DNA from: Slackia sp. ZJ119
Lineage (GTDB): Bacteria; Actinomycetota; Coriobacteriia; Coriobacteriales; Eggerthellaceae
Assembly (NCBI RefSeq): GCF_011039175.1
Contig: NZ_JAAKEN010000001.1
Span: 342,787 to 406,786, forward strand
Direction of reading: 5' to 3'
Length of the DNA: 64,000 nucleotides
The translations under genes were made by a program, and so were the position numbers. The notes under the pieces were generated by a model. The model was not told where the DNA came from, did not search any database, and saw only the letters and a program-made list of their open reading frames with translations. Positions 54,245 through 62,472 of this stretch are shown one piece after another; the first letter of the stretch is position 1, and every line of letters starts with the position of its first letter.

Positions 54245-54308
54245 GCATGAAAGGAGCATGCCAATAGGCGTTCTTCTGTTCAGTCACCCCTCTAGCAAGG
54301 AGCATCAC

Positions 54309-54719
54309 ATGGCAAAAATCCCTCAGGAGGCCCAGGACCTGTTCAACCAGGTGAGCGATGTCGTTTTCGCCACCTCGCGCACCGACGGCCAGCCGAATTG
54401 CTGCATTGTCGCAATGAAGAAGATCATCGACGACGAGACCATCTACCTTTCCGACCAGTTTTTCAAAAAGACCCTGGCCAACGTGGTGGACAACCCAAAG
54501 GTCTGCGTCATCTGGTGGGGCGAGGGCGGCGCTTTCGAGATTTACGGCACCGCGACCTATGTTGACGAGGGGCCCGAATTTGAAGAGCAGGCTGCTTGGG
54601 TGAACGCCGCTTTTGAGGGCATGGGGATGCCCATTGCCGCAAAGGGCGGTTGCTATGTCAAAGTTGACGAGGTTTACACCTCAAGCCCAGGTCCGATGGC
54701 CGGCGACAAGATTGCATAG
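54309..54719 (+). CDS. Pyridoxamine 5'-phosphate oxidase-fold protein (flavin-binding)
   Basis: A 136-residue protein with an AAGGAG site. The split-barrel pattern is visible: DVVFATSRTDGQPNCCIV, ETIYLSDQFFKKTLANVVDN and KVCVIWWGEGGAFEIYGTAT. Such small proteins bind FMN or F420 and reduce various substrates; the specific function is unknown. It has its own promoter downstream of the torD-like gene. Confidence 0.82.
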   Translation: MAKIPQEAQDLFNQVSDVVFATSRTDGQPNCCIVAMKKIIDDETIYLSDQFFKKTLANVVDNPKVCVIWWGEGGAFEIYGTATYVDEGPEFEEQAAWVNAAFEGMGMPIAAKGGCYVKVDEVYTSSPGPMAGDKIA

Positions 54720-55193
54720 CGCTCGGACAGCGAAACTGGCGCAAGGCCGCCTTCCGAGAAGCGCTGGTTGATTTCGCCGGCCTTGCGCGGGCGCCGAGGG
54801 AGCGCGGGCGTTCGGGGGGCGGCTCGCTTTATGCAGCCAGGCCCCGGAAATATTCAGTTTTCGGACCCGCCCGGAAGGCCGCGAAAAAACGGATGGTGCA
54901 TTTTTCGCCCGCCTTCGCGTTTTTTGCATCATTTCGCCCCGGCACGCGCCCTCGGGCGGCGCCTTTCGGGGCAAAAGCCGGCACTTCCGCTTGCCTGCGC
55001 CAGAAAACCCCAGGTCGCGAATAGAAGCGTTTCTGCATACGCGGCCAAGGCCGGGCGTTTGGTGCATTTTATGCCGAAGAGGCGCCCGAGAGGTTCATTT
55101 GTTTTTTCAGCCTTCCTTGGCACGCCCTCAGCTGTTTGCGTTCTGCTTCCCGAGGCCGCGTCGTCCGTCCTCGGGAAGCAGCATCGACCTGTG
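54720..55193. other. Intergenic region, repeat-like, no gene
   Basis: Two similar boxes, GGTGCATTTTTCGCCC near 54896 and GGTGCATTTTATGCCG near 55062, bracket AACCCCAGGTCGCGAATAG (~55006). This resembles the centre of family IV but is not a clear copy. Long frames on both strands lack ribosome-binding sites. Confidence 0.4.
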
Positions 55194-55868
55194 TCACGGC
55201 GTCGGCTTTGCCGTGAAAGGGTGCGAGCCCGTTTTGGCAGGCGCGAGCTCGTCCTCGTGGGGGAGCAGCAGGTCGTAGAGGTTCACGTGCAGGCCGCGGT
55301 AGTCGGGACAGACGCGCTCGAGCACGGAGATGCAGCTGTCCGGGTCGAACTGCGCGATCCAGCGCGTCTCGGCGAGGAGCTGCGTAAGCCATGCTTCCAC
55401 GTAGTCCAGCCCCAAGAGTCTCGGGTCTACGGGCGTGCTCAGCTGGTAGTCGATGTCGCAGGGGACCTCGTGCGCGGCGAAGCATGCGTCGTAGCGCCGC
55501 TTCATCTCGCCCAGGCTTGCCAGCGTGTCCCTCAGGGCGACGTTGCGGATGGGCGGCATGGTTGCCACCGCCTCGCGCCAGAGGGCGAGCGCGTTGTCCG
55601 TCCGCTCCTCCAGCCCTCGGACGGCTTCGCGCCAGAGTGCGACGGGGTCGTCCACGTCGAGGACGCAGGCGGCCTCTTCGGGCGCGGCGTTCGCGATGCC
55701 CAGCGCGTAGGTCGTCGACGTCGCCAGCTCGTGCGCCTCGCAGGCAGACACGCTTGAGGACCCGCCCGCGCAGTACAGGTCGGCGACGTGCGCCATCAGG
55801 CGGGCGAAGTTGTCCGAGGCCCTGCCGATGTCGGGGGTGCGCCCCTGTTCGCTAATCGTCCCAGTCAT
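55194..55868 (-). CDS. DUF6179-type protein, function unknown
   Basis: A 224-residue soluble protein whose start overlaps the end of the upstream gene by 17 nt. The N-terminal half is helical with two similar Asp/Leu/Trp segments (DPVALWREAV, DNALALWREAV). The C-terminal half has IDYQLSTPVDPRLLGLDYVE and ERVCPDYRGLHVNLYDLLL. The pairing with a DUF6323-like gene matches my recollection that the two families occur side by side in Firmicutes and Coriobacteriia. No catalytic motif is evident. Confidence 0.6.
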   Translation of the reverse strand: MTGTISEQGRTPDIGRASDNFARLMAHVADLYCAGGSSSVSACEAHELATSTTYALGIANAAPEEAACVLDVDDPVALWREAVRGLEERTDNALALWREAVATMPPIRNVALRDTLASLGEMKRRYDACFAAHEVPCDIDYQLSTPVDPRLLGLDYVEAWLTQLLAETRWIAQFDPDSCISVLERVCPDYRGLHVNLYDLLLPHEDELAPAKTGSHPFTAKPTP

Positions 55869-56418
55869 CGGCCCACCTCTCTCCGTCCCAGCCGTCGGCC
55901 TGCTCGTCGAAGTCCCATTCGGCGGGGTCGAAGGCGTACGTGCGTCCCTCGTCGTCCGCGATGCGGTACGCCTCGGAGCCCTCCGCCTCGGCCGCCCGCA
56001 CGTACTCGGCGGAGAAGCCCATGACTTCCTTCGCCGGCAGCGAGGCGACCGTGGCAGCGTCGCCCCATGCGTCCAGGCAGCCGCGCAGGGCCTCGGCGAT
56101 CTCCGCGTCGGGCACGTCGGCCGGCAGCTCGTCGCGAAGCGCGTAGAACGCATCCTGGAGCTCCGCAAGGTCCTGAACGGCGCCCTCCTGCGAAAGGCAG
56201 GGAGACGTCGCCACGGCCTCGGCGATCGCAACAACGGCAGGCGTGGCGAACTCCACCCGCCCGGTCTCCGCAAGGGCCTCTGCCCGGCGCTCGGCCAGGA
56301 CGCGGGCGTCCTCGCCCGTGATCGCCAAGCCGCCGGCGGCGAGTTGTCCGTTCACCTCGGCTAACATTTTCTCTGCTCCGCCCGCCGTCCCTGCGGCGAG
56401 CCATGCGCTCGCGTTCAT
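55852..56418 (-). CDS. DUF6323-type protein, function unknown
   Basis: A 188-residue acidic protein. The core ITGEDARVLAERRAEALAET, then GRVEFATPAVVAIAEAVATS, CLSQEG and LAELQDAFYALRDEL, follows the DUF6323 pattern. The tail is very acidic and Trp-rich (DEQADGWDGERWADDWDD). The ATG at 56418 has AAGGGG upstream; a TTG 9 nt earlier is an alternative. It is translationally coupled to the DUF6179-like gene, so the two proteins probably act together. Confidence 0.6.
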   Translation of the reverse strand: MNASAWLAAGTAGGAEKMLAEVNGQLAAGGLAITGEDARVLAERRAEALAETGRVEFATPAVVAIAEAVATSPCLSQEGAVQDLAELQDAFYALRDELPADVPDAEIAEALRGCLDAWGDAATVASLPAKEVMGFSAEYVRAAEAEGSEAYRIADDEGRTYAFDPAEWDFDEQADGWDGERWADDWDD

Positions 56419-56718
56419 GTGCGCCAACCCCTTGCTGAATCGCGGTCAATGCTTCATACCGCGAAGGGGCGTGCGGTTCAAGACTGCAAATCCAGGCGAA
56501 AACGTGGTAATGTGGGCCGCATCAGGGAGCGCTTCTCCACGAAATCCTGTGCGCCTGCTGCTGGGCGCCGCCTCTCCGCAGGGTCCTGCGCTGCGGTCCG
56601 CCGCCCTGCCCGGCTTCGCCTTGCTCGGCAGGGGCGCGGCCGCTGCCTGACCTCGCCTTGCTCGGCAGGGACGCGTCCATCGCCAGATGCCTTCTCGACC
56701 TCTCTTGCCGTCGCTGCC

Positions 56719-57351
56719 CTATGCCGGGGTCGCGAGCCGTTTGCCCATGTCGTAGGCAGCCTGCAGGTCTTTGGGGAACTGCTCGGCCTGGTGCGCGACG
56801 CGCGCTTCGCCGCCAAGGCCCGCGGCATGGTATTTCGCATAGTCGTCGAACTGGACGGTGAAGGTGCTGGCGTAGGTTTCGACGGCGCCGTGCAGCATGG
56901 ACAGCATGCCGGCCTTCTGCTTGACGAGCGCTTCGTGGAGGGAGGCGTCTTTCTCGTTCATGGTGAGGATCAGGCCGCAGTTCACGTGGCCCGTATAGAC
57001 GCGGCTGGAGAAATCGTCGTACGACAGGGCGGGGAAGACCAGGCGCTCCAGGAACGCTTCCGCGCCGGCGGTGACGTCGCCGAAATAGACCGGGGAGCCC
57101 AGCACCAGGGCGTCGGCTTCCAGTATGCGCTCGAACAGGGGTTGGATGTCGTCTTTCACCTGACAGACGCACGCCTCGCCGTCTCTGCGTTTGCAGAGGA
57201 AGCAGCTGACGCACCCCTTGAAGGGGATCTTGTACAGGTCTGCGTATTCGGTCTCGGCGCCGGCGTCCTGCGCTCCGCGCACCGCTTCTTTGAGAAGCTT
57301 GGCGGTGTTGAAGTTCGGGCGCGGGCTTCCGTTGACTGCGATCAGCTTCAT
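56719..57351 (-). CDS. Flavodoxin-like NAD(P)H-dependent FMN reductase (iron-sulfur flavoprotein type)
   Basis: A 210-residue protein. The FMN loop MKLIAVNGSPRPNFNTAKLL opens the chain. A cysteine cluster CVSCFLCKRRDGEACVC (residues ~47-63) may hold an Fe-S cluster, and LGSPVYFGDVTAG is the second flavin contact. It likely shuttles electrons or reduces quinones or nitro compounds. The start at 57351 has AAGGAG. It is divergent from the next gene with a 276-bp gap. Confidence 0.88.
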   Translation of the reverse strand: MKLIAVNGSPRPNFNTAKLLKEAVRGAQDAGAETEYADLYKIPFKGCVSCFLCKRRDGEACVCQVKDDIQPLFERILEADALVLGSPVYFGDVTAGAEAFLERLVFPALSYDDFSSRVYTGHVNCGLILTMNEKDASLHEALVKQKAGMLSMLHGAVETYASTFTVQFDDYAKYHAAGLGGEARVAHQAEQFPKDLQAAYDMGKRLATPA

Positions 57352-57627
57352 GGCTGCTCCTTTGAAACGAACTGGCATCAATGCCCTGATGATACTCCGT
57401 CCAGCCCGGCGGGCCGTCCGCTGTGCCGGATTTGGGATCGATCTTTCTGAGCCGTTCGGCTTCATGGGGCTTGTTCCGCTGTCGCGCCGCCTTGTCGGTC
57501 GACTCGGTTGGGTTCAAACGATGCCGCAACATCCCAGCAACGTCCGCGCACCGGCTTCGCGCCGACGCGAGCCTTCTCACGACGTTCTTTCTAGAATGCG
57601 AGAAAACGCCGAGTGAAAGGCAGTCCC

Positions 57628-58635
57628 ATGACATCGCGCACGAACCTCGACACATTCGCAAAGGGCACAGAACGCCTTGTCGATCCGACGACCGTCGGCT
57701 CCATACACTTCCTGCGGCAGTTTTTCGACGTTGTACCGAAAGAGGTACAGCATGCGATCATGACGCGCTCCACCGAAAAGGCCCCGCACATGGGGTTCGT
57801 CGTCGAGCCGTACGCGTTTTTCCTCGCCTACGAGATCGCGGACGCCGCTGCGGCGGCTGAGCTGCTTCCCTCCGGGTTCAGGCTGGCGAAGTGCAGCGTG
57901 TTCGCGGGCGACGAGCCTGCCTTTTACGCGATCATGAGCTTCTTCCGCGTGCACACGAGCGCGTTTTGGGGAAGCCGCGCCGAGCTTTACGTGATGGCCG
58001 AAGACGAGTCGACCGGCCTTATGAGCTGGGTTATCGTCGACTACCTGAGCGACACCATCAGCTACGATCGCGCCTTTGGGCTGCGCGGGCCGTCCGTCAG
58101 CCGCGCCGTCGTGACGACGACCAGCGACGGGCGCGTGCTGGTTGACGTGGCGTCCGACGACGGCGCATCGAGCGCCGACTTTTCCGCCAAACTCGGCGGC
58201 TCCACGATGCGCGAGCTCGATGAGCGCATGTGGATCGAGGGGAACCTGTCGGTCGCTTACGGCAGGACGCTGTCGCACGACAAGGCCGACACCTTCTCGC
58301 TGACGTTTTTCCCCGAGGAAATGGGAAGCGCCCTCGACGTGCCGCTCGAAGGCTTCGAGTCGAAGGGCGTTTCCTGGTACGCGCACGTGCTCGCGCCGGC
58401 TCCTGCGAAGCTGGTCTGCTTTCCCTACGCCCAGCACCTGCTCTCCGACAGTCCCGGCGTCGCGAGCGGTCATGCAAGCGCGGCGGATCTGGTGCGTGCG
58501 GCCGAAGCGGCGGACTTCGACGCCATGAAGACCTTCGAGGCAGGCTCCGCCAAGAAGCTGATGGCGGTCTCTGCCGCTGCAACCCTTGGCATTGCGGCTG
58601 CCGCGTGGATCATCGGCCGGCGTTCTCGGGCGTAG
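57628..58635 (+). CDS. Unknown protein with C-terminal membrane anchor
   Basis: A 335-residue protein with a GAAAGG site. I do not recognise the family with confidence. Residues ~50-150 (GFVVEPYAFFLAYEIADAAA, LLPSGFRLAKCSVF) vaguely recall DUF2071/acetoacetate-decarboxylase-like folds, where a substrate-binding beta barrel contains LPxG. The last ~25 residues (LMAVSAAATLGIAAAAWIIG, then RRSRA) are one membrane helix with a basic end, so it is probably tail-anchored facing the cytosol. Confidence 0.6.
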   Translation: MTSRTNLDTFAKGTERLVDPTTVGSIHFLRQFFDVVPKEVQHAIMTRSTEKAPHMGFVVEPYAFFLAYEIADAAAAAELLPSGFRLAKCSVFAGDEPAFYAIMSFFRVHTSAFWGSRAELYVMAEDESTGLMSWVIVDYLSDTISYDRAFGLRGPSVSRAVVTTTSDGRVLVDVASDDGASSADFSAKLGGSTMRELDERMWIEGNLSVAYGRTLSHDKADTFSLTFFPEEMGSALDVPLEGFESKGVSWYAHVLAPAPAKLVCFPYAQHLLSDSPGVASGHASAADLVRAAEAADFDAMKTFEAGSAKKLMAVSAAATLGIAAAAWIIGRRSRA

Positions 58636-58775
58636 CGCAGGCCGCCGCCCGCAGGCCGCCGCCCGTGAGCTCCCGCCGCCCGCAGACCACCGCCGCCCGC
58701 AAGATCCCGCCGCCGCCCGCAGGTTTCCGCCCGCAGGCCGCCGGCGGCGCGATGCCCCCGTTCCGGCCCTGTTTG

Positions 58776-59031
58776 ATATGTAGAAATTGTGTAGTGGAGA
58801 TTTGTAGGGCGGTTTTCGTTGGTTCAAGCATCAATTTGCGATTATACCCAATCGTGAATAATCAAAAATGGGGCAAATATGCGTGTATTATCCGCGAAAA
58901 AGGGGAGCGCCGTGTCGAAAAAGGGGCTAGGAAGGCGCATTTTTACCTCAGGAGGCCAATTTTCGCGCAAAAATGATGCGAAGCGGTGTTAATTCGGCAG
59001 GAAAAATCTCCAACACACATATTCTTCACAT
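58776..59031 (+). repeat. Family-I MITE-like repeat, copy F
   Basis: A 256-bp copy. TIR-L contains AAATTGTGTAGTGGAGATTT and TIR-R contains AAATCTCCAACACACATATT. The dyad is weakened (TTATACCCAATCGTGAATAA). The flank GAGCAAGCGCCAGTCACGGG follows. Confidence 0.85.
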
Positions 59032-59227
59032 GAGCAAGCGCCAGTCACGGGAGCAATCCCCCTCTTCGTCGGCGCACGACGGCTGCGGTCAGCGTCTTTC
59101 CAAGGCGGGCCGAATCGTTTCGGCCTCAAACATTGGACGAAAACAGCCTGATCAAGGTAAAATGCGCTCGCCTGTCACTGTTGCCGGGCAGGCAAGAAAG
59201 CCCATTGGCGCGTGCCGCCAGGACCGA

Positions 59228-59386
59228 GGGAAACGCCGATGAATTCCGCCAGCCCTAGGGACCGGGCCCGCATGGCGGCGTCTGGCAGTCTCAGGCCTCG
59301 TTCACGCACGCCAGTGCGCTCGCTCGGCCTTCGGCCGCCGTACGTCGGCCCTGCGCAGACGAGCCGTCGTCAGCCAGCGCCTCCCT
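59228..59386 (+). repeat. Family-III repeat
   Basis: Left end GGGAAACGCCGATGAA (59228-59243). The core (GCAGTCTCAGGCCTCGTTCA onward) is nearly identical to 21.70-21.76 kb. The right end AGCCAGCGCCTCCCT is degenerate. Confidence 0.65.
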
Positions 59387-59449
59387 GGGAGGCGTGCGCG
59401 GCGGGTTTGTTTTTCGAATATCGGCAGCCGCTAACGATGGAGGTCAAAC

Positions 59450-60121
59450 GTGACGAGGAAGTTCTTCCCCGGATGCAAGGTCAAGGCACGCTACCCGGAG
59501 GCCAGCGAATGGCTCGCCGACCAGGTCTTGGCCCGCGGATACGCCGACGAGATCGCGGGTTGCTGCCGCACGGACCATCAGGCGCTCGCCTCCGACGACA
59601 CCGCCGTCTGCATCTGCAACAGCTGCATGGCCATGATCGACGAGGACGCCGACAACGGCGCCATGGAAAACGTCTGGGTGCTCATCGACAACGACCCCGG
59701 CTTTCCGCTGCCGAGCTACGAGGGGAGGCGGATGGCCGTCCAGGACTGCGGCCGCGCCTACGACAGGGCGGACGTGCAGGACGCCGTGCGCAGCCTCATG
59801 CGGAAGATGGGCATCGAGGCCGTCGAGCTGCCCGACGCACGAGAGGAATCGCGCTTCTGCGGGCAGTCGTTTTTGAAGGCCGTTCCCAAGCAGGACGCCG
59901 GATTCGCCCCCAGGCGCTACGTCGAGGACGCGGCGCGGCGTGGAATCTTCACCCCGCTTGGCCCCGACGCCATGCAGGCGAGGCTGGAGGAGCACGCCGC
60001 GGCCATTCCGACCGACGAGGTCTGCTGCTACTGCTCCGCATGCGACGTGGGGCTTGAGGCCGGCGGGAAGGACGCCGTCAACATGATCGAGCTCGTCTCT
60101 GGCATGTTCAGGGAAGGATAG
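59450..60121 (+). CDS. Cysteine-rich CCG-type protein, possible Fe-S or heterodisulfide-reductase-like domain
   Basis: A 223-residue protein from a GTG start with a strong GGAGG site. It opens with FFPGCKVKARYPEASEWL, then GCCRTDHQALASDDT and CICNSCM, the cysteine layout of a CCG domain as in HdrB, LutA or GlcF. A second cluster near the end is CCYCSACD. CCG domains bind an unusual Fe-S cluster and act on thiols or carry electrons. No partner subunit is adjacent. Assignment is by motif only. Confidence 0.6.
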   Translation: MTRKFFPGCKVKARYPEASEWLADQVLARGYADEIAGCCRTDHQALASDDTAVCICNSCMAMIDEDADNGAMENVWVLIDNDPGFPLPSYEGRRMAVQDCGRAYDRADVQDAVRSLMRKMGIEAVELPDAREESRFCGQSFLKAVPKQDAGFAPRRYVEDAARRGIFTPLGPDAMQARLEEHAAAIPTDEVCCYCSACDVGLEAGGKDAVNMIELVSGMFREG

Positions 60122-60204
60122 GCCGGCGCCGCGCGAAGCCGTCTGCTTCGAGGGCTTTCGGCGTTGAAGGCGCGGTTTTGAAGGCGCCTGCCTCGCTTTC
60201 CCTC

Positions 60205-60210
60205 TATAAT
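60205..60210 (+). promoter_or_regulatory. -10 element upstream of the flavin-reductase fragment and TSUP gene
   Basis: Perfect TATAAT with weak -35 partners; a GAAAGAAAGGAAAA ribosome-binding region follows at ~60226-60239. Confidence 0.45.
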
Positions 60211-60245
60211 TGCTCGCGCGATAGAGAAAGAAAGGAAAACCGGAA

Positions 60246-60377
60246 ATGGCGACAAAAGACCCGGAAGCCCATCCGTGCCTGTTTTCGACGCCGACCTCTA
60301 TGATCGGCACGCACGGCGAGGACGGCGCTCCTGACGCGATGACGATGGCGTCGGGCCAGGCGCACGTGGACAAGTAG
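60246..60377 (+). pseudogene. N-terminal fragment of a flavin-reductase-like protein
   Basis: A 43-codon frame with a good purine-rich site. CLFSTPTSMIGTHGEDGAPD, then AMTMASG, resembles the start of flavin-reductase (FMN-binding split barrel) proteins, whose beginning reads ...P..VLVGT...GxPNAMT.AWG. It stops after AHVDK, losing the rest of the fold. It precedes the TSUP gene by 15 bp and may now serve as its leader. Confidence 0.5.
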
Positions 60378-60392
60378 GCGGTCGCGCTCGGC

Positions 60393-61142
60393 ATGGAATT
60401 TCTCATAGTGTGCCCGCTGGCGTTTCTGGCGGGACTGATCGACGCCGTGGCCGGAGGAGGCGGCCTGATATCGCTTCCGGCCTATTTCTTCGCGGGGCTG
60501 CCGACGCACGCGGCCATCGCCACCAACAAGCTTTCAAGCATCATGGGCACCGCCGTCGTGACGCTTCGCTACGCTTTCTTCGGCTACATGGTGAAGCGCT
60601 TCGTCGCGGTCGGCGTGGCCTGCGGGCTTTTCGGGTCGTTTCTGGGGTCGAACCTCGTGCTTGCGACCGACGGCGAGCTTCTCATGGCGTTCATGCTCGC
60701 TTCGCTGCCCCTCGTCGCTGCGCTCGTGCTGAAGACGAAGGATTTCGACCGGTTCTCCGAAGACCCGTATCCGGTCGCGAAGGGCGTCGCCATCACGGCC
60801 GTCATAGCGCTTGCCGTGGGCGTGTACGACGGCTTTTATGGCCCTGGAACAGGGACTTTCCTCATGCTTTTGCTCACGTCCGTCGGCCATCAGAGTACGA
60901 AGGAGGCCCAGGGGACGTCCAAGGCGATCAACTTGGCGACCAACGCTGCGGGGCTCGCCGTCTTTTTGTCGAGCGGCAACGTCTGGGTGGCGCTCGGCCT
61001 TGCTGCGGGCCTGTTCAACGTTGTGGGCGGCTGGATCGGCTCCGGCCTTTTCCGGAGCAAGGGCGCTTCCATCGTTCGCCCGGTGATGATCGTCGTCATC
61101 GCGCTGTTTGCGGCCCGGCTCGTCTTCGACCTCGTGCAGTAG
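60393..61142 (+). CDS. TSUP (TauE/SafE) family membrane permease
   Basis: A 249-residue protein with about eight membrane segments. The two half repeats begin AFLAGLIDAVAGGGGLISLP and VGVYDGFYGPGTGTFLMLLL, the family hallmarks. TSUP proteins export or import sulfite, sulfoacetate, thiosulfate or other organosulfur or organic anions. No ribosome-binding site stands out at 60393; translation may be coupled to the short upstream frame. Confidence 0.9.
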   Translation: MEFLIVCPLAFLAGLIDAVAGGGGLISLPAYFFAGLPTHAAIATNKLSSIMGTAVVTLRYAFFGYMVKRFVAVGVACGLFGSFLGSNLVLATDGELLMAFMLASLPLVAALVLKTKDFDRFSEDPYPVAKGVAITAVIALAVGVYDGFYGPGTGTFLMLLLTSVGHQSTKEAQGTSKAINLATNAAGLAVFLSSGNVWVALGLAAGLFNVVGGWIGSGLFRSKGASIVRPVMIVVIALFAARLVFDLVQ

Positions 61143-61459
61143 CGCGACAGGACGAAAAGCGCAGGTCGGGAAGGCGTGTTCGGGGCGGGCGGCGCCCGGT
61201 GCGACGCCCGATGCGATCGATGCGGCGCCTGATGCGACCGGTGCGGGCGGAGCGAGGCTGCAGTCGGAGCGAAGCGGTGGCCGGGGCTGGGCGGGACCTT
61301 CGCCCGGCTGCAGCCTCCCCTCAGAGTGCGGTGCCCTAGTGGGCGGCGAGGTTTCGCCGGGCGGCGGGCTCAAATTCATGTTGTACCAATTATGGGACAG
61401 CTGTGGCGTTTCGATCGGGTAGTATCCTCACGTCGACTCAGAGCAGAAAGGATGCTGAC
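61143..61459. other. Intergenic region with a duplicated ogt 3' tail
   Basis: GGGACCTTCGCCC (61293-61305) and CCCCTCAGAGTGCGGTGCCC (61317-61336) repeat the DNA at the 3' end of ogt (~62432-62490). The inverse again spells GTAL and stop. The preceding CGGAGCGAAGCGGTGGCCGG is of the 61.8-62.4 kb array type. Otherwise nothing is seen. Confidence 0.5.
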
Positions 61460-61765
61460 ATGTTTGGAACGGAAATTGAGATGAACACGCCGCTGGACGC
61501 CGTAGACTCCCTTGACCGTATGACGGCGACGCTCAAAGGGCTTGAGCTGCTCTGCATCGCGGCATGCGAAAACCCCCTGACGGTCAACGAAAACACGTTT
61601 GGGCTGCTCGCCGACATCGTCCACCAGTGCTCAAGCATGGGAGAAAAGGCGTCCGAGCTGCTTCGCTCGGGGCTGGGCAGCGGCTCTGAAGAAGCTGGCA
61701 GTCTCGCTCGATCCGTCGAAGGCGGCGAAAGCGCACCGCTGGCAAACGCCGTACGAGCAGCGTAG
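61460..61765 (+). CDS. Small helical protein, function unknown
   Basis: A 101-residue protein with an AGAAAGG site. Residues ~8-70 look helical and amphipathic (LDAVDSLDRMTATLKGLELL, FGLLADIVHQCSSMGEKASE). The last ~30 residues are Ser/Glu/Ala-rich and run into the repeat array, so the native C-terminus may have been altered by the array. No family recognised. Confidence 0.5.
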   Translation: MFGTEIEMNTPLDAVDSLDRMTATLKGLELLCIAACENPLTVNENTFGLLADIVHQCSSMGEKASELLRSGLGSGSEEAGSLARSVEGGESAPLANAVRAA

Positions 61766-62440
61766 CGGCCGAAGCGAGGCAACGGCGGCAGCCGGACAGC
61801 GGCCGGAGTGAGGCAGCAGCCGGGGAAGACAGCGGACGGAGCGAGGCGGCGGCCGGAATGAGGCAACAGTCGGAGCGAGGCGGCGGCCGAAGAAGGCAGC
61901 GGCAGCGATCGGACAGCGGCCGGGGCAAAGCAGCGGTCGAAGAAGGCAGCGGTCGGGCGAAAGCAGCGGACGGAGCGAGGCGGCGTCTGGAGCGAGGCAA
62001 CGGCCGGGGAAGGCTCCGGTCGGGGAAGGCTTCGGCCGGGGCGAGGCAGCGTCTGGAGCGAGGCGGCGGTCGGAATGAGGCAGCGTCTGGAACAAGGCAG
62101 CGGTCGGGCGAAAGCAGCGGCCGGGGCGGGGCTCCCGGTTGGGGTGAGACAGCGGCCGGAGCAAGGCAGCGGCTGAAGCGAGGCTCCGGCCGAAGTGAGG
62201 CAACGGCCAGGGAAGGCTCCGGTCGGGGAAGGCTTCGGCCGGGGCAAAGCAGCGGCCGGGGAAGACAGCGGTCGGAATGAGACTCCGGTTGGAGTGAGGC
62301 GGCGGCCGGAGCGAGGCAACGGCGGCGGCCGGACAGCGGCCGGAGCGAGGCTACGGTCGGACGAAAGTAGCGGTCGGGATGGGACTCCCGGTTGAGGTGA
62401 GACAGCGGCCGGAGTGAGGCAGCGGCCGGGGCGGAACCTT
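61766..62440. repeat. Purine-rich degenerate tandem array
   Basis: About 675 bp built from words such as GCAGCGGCCGGAGCGAGGC, GGAAGGCTCCGGTCGGGG and GTCGGAATGAG. Pyrimidines are strongly depleted on the plus strand apart from C. Frames are open on both strands because of composition. It abuts the ogt 3' end. Confidence 0.65.
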
Positions 62441-62472
62441 CGCCCTCCCGCCCAGTCGGCCTCCTCCTCCCC

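Larger units (their letters stand above)
58636..59449. other. Repeat-rich intergenic region
   Basis: It contains a short GCC-rich array (58640-58750, words such as GCCGCCGCCCGCAGG), family-I copy F, its 3' flank, and a family-III unit. No gene is supported. Confidence 0.6.

Noticed and set aside
61438..62319. Repeat protein (Pro/Arg/Ser-rich) on the minus strand of the purine-rich array
   Set aside because: All frames are open there because of composition, there is no start signal, and the repeat unit is not kept in one frame.
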